Positions 28,106-37,538 of a stretch of 64,000 nt of DNA are shown in pieces. How positions within the stretch are numbered: the first letter of the stretch is position 1; the number at the start of each line of letters is the position of its first letter. A program made the translations under genes and the position numbers. Below the pieces are notes generated by a model, which had not been told where the DNA came from, did no database searches, and saw only the letters and a list, made by a program, of their open reading frames with translations. The stretch is taken from positions 62,001 to 126,000 of the forward strand of contig NZ_CP107996.1 in NCBI RefSeq assembly GCF_036088315.1. Reading direction: 5' to 3'. Source of the DNA: Streptomyces sp. NBC_00344. GTDB lineage: Bacteria > Actinomycetota > Actinomycetes > Streptomycetales > Streptomycetaceae.

Positions 28106-28895
28106 GAGCGTCCCTCGACTTCTTGATCGGCAGGCGGTCACCCTACCGACCAGGACCCTTCGCAGACGACCGCCTCAGTAGCCGCCCGCTTGCTGCGGAC
28201 AGCGTCCCGCGATTCGATCCGCGGAGACCGGTCGACACCAGGGTGCGGCGAAAACGGGGCCACAAGGCCCTCACTCGTTGTGAAGACAACAGCTGCTTAC
28301 GGGGCCTTGGTTGACCACGATCGCGGCTGTGCTGACGCGGCGGAGACGCCCATGCAGTCATGCGGCGCATCCGGGGTAGGGGCCGCGCTCCGCCCATGCC
28401 CGCCTGGGAGGGGTGCTTCCTCTGTATCCGGCCGACATAACCCAGCAGTTATTGAACAAGGGAGTTGGCGAAAACCGCCACCCTGTGGCGCTCGGTCACT
28501 CCGGCCCTGGCAACGAGAATGCACAGCATCGCCCGCGCGGCGATGGTGTCCGTGATGTTCTCCCGCGCAGTCAACAAGGCGCGGGTCGTCACCCCCTGGG
28601 CCGGGGAGGGCCGACCTCACGCACTCGCGCCGCCCGGCCAGTGTCCGGCCGAACCCGGTACGGTCGACCGCCAGTGCGTCGGGCCCCTGCCGGCCCATCG
28701 TCCGGACCACGGGGTTCGACCGCCAACCAGATGCCCTTGAAAGTGACCCTGTCATGGCGGTGCGGGGCGTCCTGCGGCGAGCAGCACACGAGCTGCCCGA
28801 TCATGCCTGAGTGCAGCATCAGGACGCCCACGCGGCCCGCAGCCCCTTTCCCGCGCGTGCGGAGAGCAGGCAAAAACCCCGCCGAGCCGGACATC
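28106..28895. other. No gene recognised
   Basis: Several overlapping frames of 80-180 codons on both strands have Arg/Pro/Gly-rich products and no domain. The stretch 28440-28600 has a minus frame containing ENITDTIAARAMLCILVARA that may be a relic, but I cannot identify it. Confidence 0.4.
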
Positions 28896-29150
28896 AGCCC
28901 ACCTCCGGCTCAGGCTCGGCGTACTTCACGCCCAGCACCTTCCATAGGATCTTGAGACCCTCGGGGCAGGATCTTGGACCACTTGCTGCTGTCAGGCATC
29001 GGCACGTCCATGTAGCGACAGCCGTCGGGCAGCCCGACCCGGCGGGGATGGCCCCGTCGCCGTCATCTGCGACGGCGACGGGTACTAGATCACCAGTCCT
29101 GTGGTCTCCGCCGTGGTGCCGCAGGCATCGCACCTCACCAGTACAGCCAT
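28896..29150 (-). pseudogene. Possible small zinc-ribbon-like gene, broken
   Basis: ATG 29150 follows the metalloprotease stop by 3 bp and has GGAGG at good spacing, so it was probably translationally coupled. The frame gives MAVLVRCDACGTTAETTGLV and stops at TAG. Plausible continuations in other frames are VGLPDGCRYMDVPMPDSSKW and LKILWKVLGVKYAEPEPEVG. A CxxC start with a small basic-acidic tail suggests a zinc-ribbon protein; the assignment is weak. Confidence 0.3.
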
Positions 29151-29153
29151 GGG

Positions 29154-29840
29154 TCACAGACCTCCGTTCGCGACGAGCGCGTTGATACCGACGACGTCGT
29201 AGGTAGTGAACTTGCCCCCATTGGCAGCCGATTGGTAGCCGCCCGACGGCCCGGGGGTCATGACCGGCACGGCGCGCCCGGCCGGGACCTTGAAGGTCTT
29301 CGGGTGGTCCAGGCCGATCGAGTGCCCGATCTCATGAGTGATCGTGTTCTTGATGTCGGCCGTGTTCTTGACCGGGTCGGTGCTGATCCAGTGCGAGTTG
29401 GACCAGTACTCCGGGGTGATCCAGATGTCCCCACCCCAGGCGAAGCGCTGCGCCGAGACGGAGGCGTTGGTCCAGGACATGCCGGAGACGTTGCTCTTCC
29501 GCAGCACAAGGTTGATGTGGTACTTGCTCGGCGAGGCCGAGGGGCGCAGCGCGCCGGTCGGCTCGGTCAGCGGAGCCAGCGTGCTGCTCACGGCGAAGTG
29601 GATGCCCGCCGCCTTGACGGACGCCAGCGAGTTCAGCTGCGCTGCCGTCGCCGACGCGTAGGGGGTCAGGCGGGTCCGGCTCGCCGCATCCCGGAACTCC
29701 AGCGTGTAGGTCACGCCGTGGGGCAGCGCGTTGAGGTGGTAGGTGGTGGTGCCGATCGTCACGTTCTCGGTGAGCCAGCCGGTGCCGCCGGTGGTGCCGA
29801 CGGCCCCGATCACCACGGCCGCTGCGATGTTGCTGATCAT
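29154..29840 (-). CDS. Zinc metalloprotease (HExxHxxGxxH type)
   Basis: A 228-residue protein with the extended zinc motif HEIGHSIGLDH near residue 170, as in metzincins and M10/M57-like peptidases, followed by a Met-turn-like VPVMTPG. The N-terminus (MISNIAAAVVIGAVG) is hydrophobic but lacks a strongly basic start, so export is likely rather than certain. Aromatic-rich stretches (WGGDIWITPEYWSNSHWIS) are compatible with a secreted enzyme. ATG 29840 has GGAG upstream. A small coupled gene follows. Its substrate is unknown. Confidence 0.84.
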   Translation of the reverse strand: MISNIAAAVVIGAVGTTGGTGWLTENVTIGTTTYHLNALPHGVTYTLEFRDAASRTRLTPYASATAAQLNSLASVKAAGIHFAVSSTLAPLTEPTGALRPSASPSKYHINLVLRKSNVSGMSWTNASVSAQRFAWGGDIWITPEYWSNSHWISTDPVKNTADIKNTITHEIGHSIGLDHPKTFKVPAGRAVPVMTPGPSGGYQSAANGGKFTTYDVVGINALVANGGL

Positions 29841-30021
29841 TTCCCGCTCCTTGATCCATGTGCCATGTCGGCGATCACGCTGTGCGGGTCCTCGCCCCCC
29901 ACGAACATACTTTGATATCACCGGAGTCGGTGACCATCCGGCCGAACAGGGCGATGCCAACGAAGTGCCGGGTGTCCGCCATCTCCTTGGCGCGAGCCTT
30001 GGTGTCCTCGCCCTTAAGACG

Positions 30022-30475
30022 ATGTCCTGTGTGGTGAGTCGGATGAGTCCTTTGTCGCAGCAGAGTGCATCTGCCCAAGGAAGGCCGGCTAGTTGCGGGG
30101 TTGGCGTTCGTAGCGGGGGCTGAGTCTGCGGCAGCCGGTCAGCGAGGACAATGGCCCGCTCGATGACCCAACTGCGGCGCCCTTACCGTTCGCTGGACTC
30201 GATGCCCTTACGGGCGATGCGCACGCCGATGCGCTTGCCCCATAACCATTTCCGCAGGTGAGGGACGTCGTGTAGGCCTTGTCCGCGGGGAGGCATTGGG
30301 GCTTGAAGTGGCTTCCTCGGTAGGGTCCTGTCGCGTTTGGTGGCCCTCGACCATGGTCTTCAGCGCGAGGCTGTCGTGGACGTTCGCGGCGGAGAGACCG
30401 ACGAGAAGAGACAGTCCGTTCGCGTCCGACAGGACGTGCGTCTTGGTACCCGGCCAGCCCCGGTCCACAAGGCTC
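30022..30475 (-). mobile_element. IS5-family transposase remnant
   Basis: On the minus strand the segments VDRGWPGTKTHVLSDANGL, LLVGLSAANVHDSLALK and MVEGHQTRQDP match the catalytic core of IS5-type (IS470/IS1647-like) transposases. After frameshifts, HLRKWLWGKRIGVRIARKGI, RRSWVIERAI and a CCDKGLIRLTTQ-like end follow. The N-terminus is missing and no complete inverted repeats are visible. Its upstream edge directly abuts a PP2C phosphatase remnant, suggesting insertion into that gene followed by deletion. Confidence 0.75.
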
Positions 30476-30487
30476 GCAGGACAGCCG

Positions 30488-30945
30488 CCAGCTGGACCGC
30501 AGGCCCTGGTCACACCTCTGAGCGGGCTCCTCGCCGGCTTCGGCGACGGACTCGACGACGACACGGCGCGACTCGCCCTCGGCGTGCCCGCCCTTGCAGG
30601 TGAAGACTGATGTGAACCGCTGACGATCACCTCCCGAGACGTCGCGGCCGGTCTCGTACTGGGATCACCGGTGACCTCTACCACGCGACAGCCCCCGAAC
30701 TTCGCCGGACGGTGGACAACCTCACCCTGCTGCCGGGCAACTACCGGACCTGACCGATCTGGAGTTCTGCGACTCCAGCGGCGTCACCACTCTGCCGCCC
30801 GCCCGCAAGCTGGTTGCCGAACAAGGCGGTGACATAGCCCTGGCTGCGGTGCCCGCCACCACCGTCCGGATCTTCCGCCTCATCGGCTTGGACCGCGTCC
30901 TCACCATCCATCCAGACGCCTCAGCGGCCACCACCCCAGCTCCGC
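30488..30945 (+). pseudogene. PP2C phosphatase tail and STAS anti-sigma antagonist remnant
   Basis: The plus strand first encodes QALVTPLSGLLAGFGDGLDD and TARLALGVPALAGED ending in TGA at 30608, the C-terminus of a SpoIIE-type phosphatase. Then come GDLYHATAPELRRTVDNLTL and LPGN, and after a small deletion TDLEFCDSSGVTTL, GGDIALAAVPATTVRIFRL and IGLDRVLTIHPDASAA, a STAS domain with the phosphorylatable Ser in CDSSG. Such pairs work together in anti-anti-sigma switches; both are now broken. Confidence 0.65.
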
Positions 30946-31312
30946 GGCGTGCTGACACCCGGCCCTCGGGAGCACCCAGCTTCGAATTGGACACATCCAG
31001 ACCAGCGGCTGGAGCGTATGGGTCTACGGAGGCTGCCCCGGGTGCGTGATGACCAGCTGCTGATCTGCCTCAACGTACGGGGGCAAGTACGACCGGGCAG
31101 GAACACCGCGCCAGGCAGGGGCTTCCTCGCTGTTCGGCCGCCCCTCTCGGGCTCGCTCCCAGGATCCTCAGGGACGTGGTCCGTCATCCAGACCGGACAC
31201 CGCAAGCATGTCCGCGTCAAGTGCGGCCGGGCGTCGGCCGGGGCGCCAGGATGAGTACGGTCCCTTCGGACTGCGGCCAGGGCGGGAGCACGTCCGGCCG
31301 GAACGGGGACGG
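30946..31312. other. No gene recognised
   Basis: This stretch holds the tail of the STAS remnant frame and then DNA without family features on either strand. Confidence 0.45.
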
Positions 31313-31690
31313 CTATGGGGCGGCTGGTCCCCGGCTTCGGTCACTCTCGTCCTGGACCAGGAGGGAGAGCAGGGAGGCGACGGGCAGGCCGGCTTCCGCC
31401 GGGTGGCGCAGCACCTTGTCCGCCCTGATGCGATAGATGTTGGTGCGTCCTTCGCGGGTGTGGGAGAGGTAGCCGTCCTGTTCAAGGTCGGCGATGATCC
31501 GCTGGACGGCCCGCTCGGTGAGCCGGCAGTGGACGGCGATGTCGCGGATCCGCACGGTCGGGTCGTCAGCGATGGCTGCCAGAACGCGGGCGTGGTTGGT
31601 GATGAACGTCCACCCGATGCGGGCCTCAGCTTCTCCGATCATGCCTTGCATTTTAGGGGATGGAACGGTTTTGCCAGCACCCGGATTCAT
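31313..31690 (-). CDS. Winged-helix transcriptional regulator
   Basis: About 125 residues with a clear winged helix: GWTFITNHARVLAAIADDPT, VRIRDIAVHCRLTERAVQRI (recognition helix), IADLEQDGYLSHTREGRTNI-Y (wing). This is the MarR/ArsR-like layout often seen beside STAS or sigma-control genes in Streptomyces. The start is unsure: ATG 31690 (MNPGAG), 31651 or 31642 are possible and none has a strong ribosome site. It diverges from the STAS gene at 31775 and may control that promoter. Confidence 0.8.
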   Translation of the reverse strand: MNPGAGKTVPSPKMQGMIGEAEARIGWTFITNHARVLAAIADDPTVRIRDIAVHCRLTERAVQRIIADLEQDGYLSHTREGRTNIYRIRADKVLRHPAEAGLPVASLLSLLVQDESDRSRGPAAP

Positions 31691-31774
31691 GACATAGTTT
31701 TCGCGCATCGCGTGACATGGTTTCACGCATCGATCGACGCGGTTCTGTAGGGGAAGCGGGCTGGGAGGCCGAGA

Positions 31775-32191
31775 ATGCCGTGGGACGAAGCCATCATCAC
31801 AGGACCTGTCGGCGACACCGCCGCCAACAGCGCGTGTCCTCCTGACTCGGGTGCGGGCTCCGGTGGCGCAGCCGCGCAGGCCGGGGCGACGCAGTACGCG
31901 CTGCCAGGCGCCTGGGTGGTGGTGGCCGCCGGCGAGTACGACATAGACACGATCACTCCCCTGTCGGCAGCACTGTCCGCGGCGGCCGCCGAGCACCCGA
32001 GGGTGATCCTGGACGCCTCTGGCGTCACCTTCGCCGACTCTTCGTTCCTGAACATGCTGATCCTCGTGCACCAGAAGACCGACCTGCGCGTGGCCGCGCC
32101 CGGAACGCAACTGCGGCGCCTCCTGGACCTGACCGGCATGAACGCCGTCCTCCAGATCCGCGCAACGGTGGAGGAAGCCGCTATCTCCTGA
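31775..32191 (+). CDS. STAS-domain protein (anti-sigma factor antagonist)
   Basis: A 138-residue protein. After a flexible 40-residue N-terminus the STAS domain runs from ALPGAWVVVAAGEYDIDTIT to the end, with VILDASGVTFADSSFLNMLI holding the Ser that an RsbW-like kinase would phosphorylate (ADSSFL). It should act in partner switching on an anti-sigma factor, but no cognate kinase is adjacent; the nearest HATPase gene is at 40356. ATG 31775 has GGGAGG upstream. It diverges from the winged-helix gene. Confidence 0.85.
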   Translation: MPWDEAIITGPVGDTAANSACPPDSGAGSGGAAAQAGATQYALPGAWVVVAAGEYDIDTITPLSAALSAAAAEHPRVILDASGVTFADSSFLNMLILVHQKTDLRVAAPGTQLRRLLDLTGMNAVLQIRATVEEAAIS

Positions 32192-32451
32192 CGGCCGCCC
32201 CACCGAGCAACCCAGTACAGCTCATATCGACTGACGATGCGTGCCCGGCCAGTCCTGGGCGAGCATGCCCCTGCGGAGCATGGTGATACCAGCGGCCACC
32301 AGCGCGGAGATCGCGCGGGCCGCGGCCTGAACGAGCGCTACGTCCACGGCAGGGAAAGTCGCGGCATACCCCAGCACAACCAACCGTCTCTCTGGTGAGT
32401 CGTACTGGGCAGCGCGAGGATGCGTACGCCGGGTGCCATATGGGTGTTCCG

Positions 32452-32557
32452 CTCCTGGTCCCGCCGGTGTCACGGCCAAGGGCTCCTTCTCCTTGGGCGC
32501 CCGCGCTCTCGGCACGGACGCGAGCGGCGCCTGGCTCGGCGACGCGTTCCCGCGCTG
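32452..32557 (+). pseudogene. C-terminal remnant of an FG-GAP protein
   Basis: The frame ending TGA at 32555-32557 reads AGVTAKGSFSLGARALGTDA and SGAWLGDAFPR. It aligns with the end of the intact FG-GAP gene just downstream (SGITASGSFSFGSSTMGLPA, TGAQFGASVAD). The rest is gone, so a tandem paralogue has been lost. Confidence 0.6.
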
Positions 32558-32608
32558 ATCCCGCACCACCCCTCACGCGCCTTCTTCTCCGCCTACGTCA
32601 GGACAGCC

Positions 32609-34129
32609 ATGGCTTCCCGTTCCCTTCCCCGACGCCGCAGACGGCTGGTCCTGGCCACCGGTATCGCCCTGGTCAGCGGTGCCGTGCTGGTTCCCGTCGC
32701 CAACGCCGCCTCCCCGGCCGCGACGATCACCGCCACGACCGCCACCACGCCCAGCACCAAGCGCCTGCACGACGACTTCAACGGCGACGGCTACCCCGAC
32801 CTGGCGATCGGCGCGCCTGGCACCACGTTGAACGGGCAGACGAAGGCGGGGGCCGTCAGCGTGCTGTACGGCTCGTCCAGCGGGCTGTCGACATCGCACA
32901 AACAGTTGCTGACCTGGTCGAGCCGGTCAACGACGCAGCCACAGACGCGCTACGGCAGCGATCTGCAGAGCGGCGACATCGACCGCGACGGCTACGCCGA
33001 TCTGTTGTCGCTCGTGGACATGTCGCCGATCAGCGGCTACGACGGACGTTTCCTGGCCGTCAACTGGGGTGGCCCCAAGGGGCTGTCCGCCACGCCGACC
33101 CTGCTGAGAAACGTGCCGGCGAACTCCCGCGGAGCCTTCGTGGTCGCCGACGTTGATGGGGACAAGAACCCGGACGTGGCGGTGTCGGGCGACGACTACG
33201 GCGACGAGAGCACGCCGGGCGACGGCTCGGTGCTGCACGGCCCGTTCCAGCGGGACGGCGGCAGCGCGAGGACGACCCGGTACACCCTCTTCCCCGGTGA
33301 GGAGTGGTACGCCATCGCGATGGCCGCCGGTGACGTGACCGGCGACGGCGTTGCCGATCTGGCCATCAGCGCCAGGCAGCAGGACGGCGAGATCGGCACC
33401 GGTGGCGTCGCCCTGCTGGTGGGCGGTCCTTCCGGGTTCACGTACAAGGGCCTCCTCAAGGACGCCCAGGGCCGGCTCATCCGCGGCGAGGACGTCGAGA
33501 TCGGCGACCTCGACAAGGACGGTCACGCCGAGATCGTCGTCGGCCACTCCGCCGACGGCACCGACTACGACGTCGGCCTCCCGGTCAAGGGCGGTGCGAT
33601 CGCCGTCGTCCACGGCGGCCCGAACGGCGTGTCCACCACCCGCAAGCCGGTGTGGATCAACCAGGACACCGCGGGCGTACCCGGCGTGGGAGAGTGGCAT
33701 GACGGCATGGGCTCCGGCCTGTCGATCGGCGACACCAACGGCGACGGCTACCCCGACGTGGTGACCGGCCTGCCCGGCGAGGACTTCGACGGCCTCACCG
33801 ACGCCGGCACCGTGCTCGTGCTGCGCGGCAGCGCGAACGGTCTGACCACCACCGGCATCAAGTCGTTCAGCCAGAACACCGCCGGGGTGACCGGCTCGGC
33901 CGAGAAGCTGGACCGTTTCGGCAGCGAGACCGCCCTCGTCGACGCCAACGGCGACAAGAAGGAAGGCCTGGTCGTCGGCGACTGGGCGGAGAACGCGAAC
34001 AACGGTGCCGCGTGGGTCTTCTCAGCCACCTCGAGCGGCATCACCGCGAGCGGTTCCTTCTCGTTCGGCTCGTCCACCATGGGCCTGCCCGCGACCGGGG
34101 CCCAGTTCGGAGCCTCGGTGGCCGACTGA
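32609..34129 (+). CDS. Secreted FG-GAP repeat (integrin alpha-like) protein
   Basis: A 506-residue exported beta-propeller protein. Residues 1-33 form a signal peptide (RRRRRLVLATGIALVSGAV, cleavage near ANA). At least seven FG-GAP/calcium-loop repeats follow: DFNGDGYPDLAIGAPG, DIDRDGYADLLSL, DVDGDKNPDVAVSG, DVTGDGVADLAISA, DLDKDGHAEIVVG, DTNGDGYPDVVTG and DANGDKKEGLVVG. Each Asp-rich loop is a probable Ca2+ site. The fold implies binding or scaffolding at the cell surface; the partner is unknown. ATG 32609 has AGGA upstream. A tandem paralogue remnant precedes it. Confidence 0.9.
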   Translation: MASRSLPRRRRRLVLATGIALVSGAVLVPVANAASPAATITATTATTPSTKRLHDDFNGDGYPDLAIGAPGTTLNGQTKAGAVSVLYGSSSGLSTSHKQLLTWSSRSTTQPQTRYGSDLQSGDIDRDGYADLLSLVDMSPISGYDGRFLAVNWGGPKGLSATPTLLRNVPANSRGAFVVADVDGDKNPDVAVSGDDYGDESTPGDGSVLHGPFQRDGGSARTTRYTLFPGEEWYAIAMAAGDVTGDGVADLAISARQQDGEIGTGGVALLVGGPSGFTYKGLLKDAQGRLIRGEDVEIGDLDKDGHAEIVVGHSADGTDYDVGLPVKGGAIAVVHGGPNGVSTTRKPVWINQDTAGVPGVGEWHDGMGSGLSIGDTNGDGYPDVVTGLPGEDFDGLTDAGTVLVLRGSANGLTTTGIKSFSQNTAGVTGSAEKLDRFGSETALVDANGDKKEGLVVGDWAENANNGAAWVFSATSSGITASGSFSFGSSTMGLPATGAQFGASVAD

Positions 34130-34480
34130 AGGCGACCACATCCCCGTAAGAACGCAAGCCTCCCTCCTACCCACACATCAGGTGACGCTCGGAGAGGGTT
34201 AGTTGGTGTGCGGGATTGTGTTTGGCAGTCGGGAGCCGGAAAGGGGCACCGGAGCGGGGGACCGCTCGGCAGCCCCCTTCGGACACCTCCCGGTGCAACT
34301 CGCGCCCGTCGTGGGCTCCCGTGCAGCCCGGAACGCGCGAACGTGCACAGCTTGTATGCCGGAACAGCGGCCACAAGGTCCTGGTTCCAAGGTCGCTGTC
34401 GGGGTAGGTCCATCGGCCGATACTCGCCCTGCCCACCGAGGTGGATCATGAGGGCTGTTGGTTCGAGCTGAGGAGGAGCC
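34130..34480. other. No gene recognised
   Basis: Nothing with coding character is visible. The last 20 bp hold the strong GAGGAGG ribosome site of the next gene. Confidence 0.5.
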
Positions 34481-35218
34481 GTGCGGGCCGAACAGGTGGA
34501 CTGGGTTGAAGTCCCGTCCGGATTGTTGCATCGGGGTACGCCGATTGACGAGGTGGCGGAGGTGGCCCACGTATATGCCGACACCGGGGTGCCAGTGGAG
34601 TGGTACCAAAAGGAAGTCCCGCGCGCAGAGATCCCCCTGCCGGCATTTCGGATCGCCCGCACCCAGGTCACGGTCGGCCAGTGGTCACTCTTCGCGGCAG
34701 CTACCGGCAGGCCGCTCCCCCAGGCGCCGGCAGACCATCCGGTCATCGGGGTCACCTGGGACGCGGCGACGGCCTACTGCCAATGGCTTGGGGAGCAGCT
34801 CGGCGGCCTGGAGGTGCGGCTGCCCACGGAGGACGAGTGGGAGCGCGCTGCCCGTGGCGACGACGCCCGGGAGTTTCCTTGGGGTGCGCAGTACCGCACC
34901 GGCCTGGCCAATCTGGTGGACCTGGGAATCTGCACCACGATGCCGGTCGGCTCATTTCCCGAAGGCGCAAGCGCTTTCGGGGTATTGGACATGGCCGGCA
35001 ACGCCGACGAGTGGACCTCCACCCTCTACGCCCCCTACCCGGGTGCTCCCGCCGGGGTGCCGGACACCGAGGACTGGGCATTCGATCCGCACGTCACTCG
35101 AGGCGGGGCGTTCCGCCACGACCGCGATCTGGCCCGGTGCGCCCGTCGACACGGCGCCTACGAGCAAGATCTGGCGGCGATCGGCGTGGGCATTCGCCTG
35201 GCGGCACCGACCGGGTAG
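34481..35218 (+). CDS. Formylglycine-generating enzyme (FGE/SUMF1) family protein
   Basis: A 245-residue protein with a complete FGE-sulfatase fold: [75 protein letters not shown] and [20 protein letters not shown]. True FGEs have two active-site Cys in the last motif; here the first position is occupied by Arg/His residues and only the second (RCARRH) remains, so copper-dependent Cys oxidase activity is doubtful. GTG 34481 follows GAGGAGGAG. No sulfatase or ergothioneine gene is adjacent, so the role is open. Confidence 0.87.
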   Translation: MRAEQVDWVEVPSGLLHRGTPIDEVAEVAHVYADTGVPVEWYQKEVPRAEIPLPAFRIARTQVTVGQWSLFAAATGRPLPQAPADHPVIGVTWDAATAYCQWLGEQLGGLEVRLPTEDEWERAARGDDAREFPWGAQYRTGLANLVDLGICTTMPVGSFPEGASAFGVLDMAGNADEWTSTLYAPYPGAPAGVPDTEDWAFDPHVTRGGAFRHDRDLARCARRHGAYEQDLAAIGVGIRLAAPTG

Positions 35219-36102
35219 CACTCTTCCAGTCGAGGAAATCCAGTCATAGCCGACGGACATCGACGTGTCCCGGCCCAGTGGACGTGGGCACCAGGGCGCT
35301 AAAGGCCATCATCCTGCGATGCCCCCTGCCGGAGCGACCGCTTCGCCCCAAAAAAATGCGGCCGATCTCATGACCTGCCACCACGTCCTTGACCTGTGAG
35401 AACTGTTAGCCAGAGTCCGTGGATGTTGACGAAAGACTCTAGACGTGACCGGGCAGTACAGACCCGGCCAAGGTCGTTGGCCGTCGGTGTGGTTGCTGTA
35501 CGTTCTGCTGTACTGCTGGCCCTGGGACTGACCGGTGTGCGGCGGTAGAGCGGTGAGCGTAGGCAGCCGCGGAGGGCTGGCAGTGGTGGGTACAGCAGCT
35601 GAGGGACTGGAGACGCTCCGCACCGGACTGGTGGAGCCGCCCATCGCTCTTGACTGGCAGGTGGCCGTAACCCTGACGCCGAAGCCGACCGATGGCTGAG
35701 GGCGAATGTTGAGCTGGACTATGGAGTCACTGACGGGCCTGTCGGTGCGGGACACGCTGCCGTCATGAATCACGCATGATGATCTCTTCACGCGGGAGGC
35801 GGTCGAGGTGCGGCCATTCAACTGATGCGGAATGCACCGCCACGGGGGACAGTGGAACGGAGGGCCGTGGGCCGGGCGGCAGTACCTTGCGGGGCACAGG
35901 ACCCCGAAGGGGTGTATGGCGATCGCGTTGAATGAGACGGATTCCGTCGAGCTGTGCCGCATTGTCTGGGAACGGGTCCATGCGTCTGAGGAAAGCGGCC
36001 GCGTGTGACCGGGCCGGGAGGGCGCCGGAGAGAATCCGGGCGCTGAGCACTCACGGACCTCCTGCATTTCCCCATCGGGAGCACGAGAGGACGGAATCGT
36101 TC
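35219..36102. other. No gene recognised in about 880 bp
   Basis: A poly-A patch (AAAAAAA at 35349) and a 41-codon plus-strand frame from ATG 35423 with a hydrophobic tail (SLAVGVVAVRSAVLLALGL) are the only marks. The long minus-strand frame is Ser/Pro/Arg-rich noise. The region is probably degraded sequence. Confidence 0.45.
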
Positions 36103-36930
36103 ATGAGCTCCTTCACCACCACCGACGACACTCGCATCTACTACAAGGACTGGGGCACCGGCCGGCCCGTCGTGTTCAGCCACGGCTGGCCGCTGAACTC
36201 CGACGCGTGGGACGACCAGCTGCACCTGGTCGCGCGGAACGGCTACCGCGCGATCGCGCACGACAGGAGGGGCGGCGGCCGGTCGGACCAGCCGTGGGAC
36301 GGCAACGACCTTGACACCTACGCCGATGATCTCGCGCAGCTGATCGAAAAACTGAACCTGCGGGACGTGGTTCTCGTGGGCCACTCCACCGGCGGCGGCG
36401 AGGTGACCCGCTACGTCGGCAGACACGGCACGTCCCGGGTGTCGAAGGTGCTCCTGCTGAGCGCCATCCCCCCGCTCATGCTGAAAACACCGGACAACCC
36501 CGAAGGCCTGCCCATCGAGGTGTTCGACGACATCCGCAACGGCCTCCTCGCCGACCGTTCGCAGTTCTACGAGAACCTGAGCGCGAACTTCTAAGGGGCC
36601 AACCGCGAGGGCTCCCAGGTGTCGCAAGGCGTCCGGGACATGTTCTGGATGTGGAGCATGCAGGTGGGTATGAAGGGGGCCTACGACTGCGTCGAGGCCT
36701 TCTCCGAGACCGACCTGACCGATGACCTGGGGCTCATTGACGTCCCGACACTGATCGTGCACGGTGACGACGACCAGATCGTCCCGCTCGTCGCGGCAGG
36801 CAAGAAGTCCGTCGGACTCGTCAAGGGCGCGGAGCTCAAGGTGTACGAGGGCGCACCCCACGGTCTGATGGCGGTGCCCCCGTTCAAGGACAGGTTCAAC
36901 ACCGACCTGCTGAAGTTCATCGCCGCCTGA
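36103..36930 (+). pseudogene. Alpha/beta hydrolase (non-haem haloperoxidase family), nonsense mutation
   Basis: The reading frame from ATG 36103 to TGA 36928 would give 275 residues of the chloroperoxidase-type alpha/beta hydrolase family: [16 protein letters not shown] (oxyanion region), GHSTGGGEV with nucleophile Ser95, VPTLIVHGDDDQIVP with the acid, and GAPHGL with the His. It is broken only by TAA at 36592-36594 (codon 164), where the family has the Tyr of FYGANRxG. The Ser lies before the stop and the Asp and His lie after it, so neither half can be active. The frame is otherwise intact, so the lesion is recent or a sequencing error. Confidence 0.85.
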
Positions 36931-37151
36931 GCCACGGCACAGCGGAGGGACTGCGGAGTGGCCTTGAGCGACGGAACGGCGGCGCTGGAGTCCTCCGCCT
37001 GACATCCGATGCAATGTACGGGACGGCCGCTGGCCGACGTCAGAGGACGAACGCGAGACTCTGGTGGGTTCACAGTGCTGGTACACAGCTCCGCGGGACT
37101 CTTCCGGCTCGCGCGCACAATCGGTGCGATGTGTGACAGGCGTCGAGTCCT

Positions 37152-37538
37152 TCAGATGAGCCATGCTCGAAGGCGTTCGCTCAGCTGGACATCGTGCGGC
37201 AGCCGCTCGAGCTCTTGTGTGTCGACATCCACGCCCTTTCGCCTGAGGGTGTCGGCCAGCGAACCCCAGTGATCGGCCGCCATTTGCGCTGGTGTCTTAC
37301 CGTCGAACGGTTCGTCCGGCCCGACCACCATCCGGGCGGTCCTGTCGATGTCCTCGGCCGAAGTCTCCGCTCGGATGTTGGCTGGGCCCGACGAACTCCA
37401 GCCGCGATCGTCGAGCAGTACCAGACTTCGGCCGTCGGCGAGTACGGCCACAAGTCGTGCCGACACCGACAGCTGCCGAGCACCAGTGGCACCGACGTCC
37501 AGATCAGCGTGAGTGATCAAGCGGGTCACATCGGTCAT
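37152..37538 (-). CDS. Hypothetical protein, 128 residues
   Basis: A soluble acidic protein (DVTRLITHADLDVGATGARQ, LVAVLADGRSLVLLDDRGWS, DIDRTARMVVGPDEPFDGK, KGVDVDTQELERLPHDVQLS). Codon use is typical for the genome and GAGGA precedes ATG 37538. The sequence reads like a real conserved actinobacterial hypothetical, but I do not recognise a named family. Confidence 0.65.
   Translation of the reverse strand: MTDVTRLITHADLDVGATGARQLSVSARLVAVLADGRSLVLLDDRGWSSSGPANIRAETSAEDIDRTARMVVGPDEPFDGKTPAQMAADHWGSLADTLRRKGVDVDTQELERLPHDVQLSERLRAWLI

Noticed and set aside
32222..32569. Minus-strand frame with a hydrophobic C-terminus
   Set aside because: The N-terminal half overlaps the FG-GAP remnant antisense and no family was recognised.
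35423..35548. 41-codon ORF with a hydrophobic tail
   Set aside because: It has no ribosome site or conservation evidence and sits in featureless DNA.
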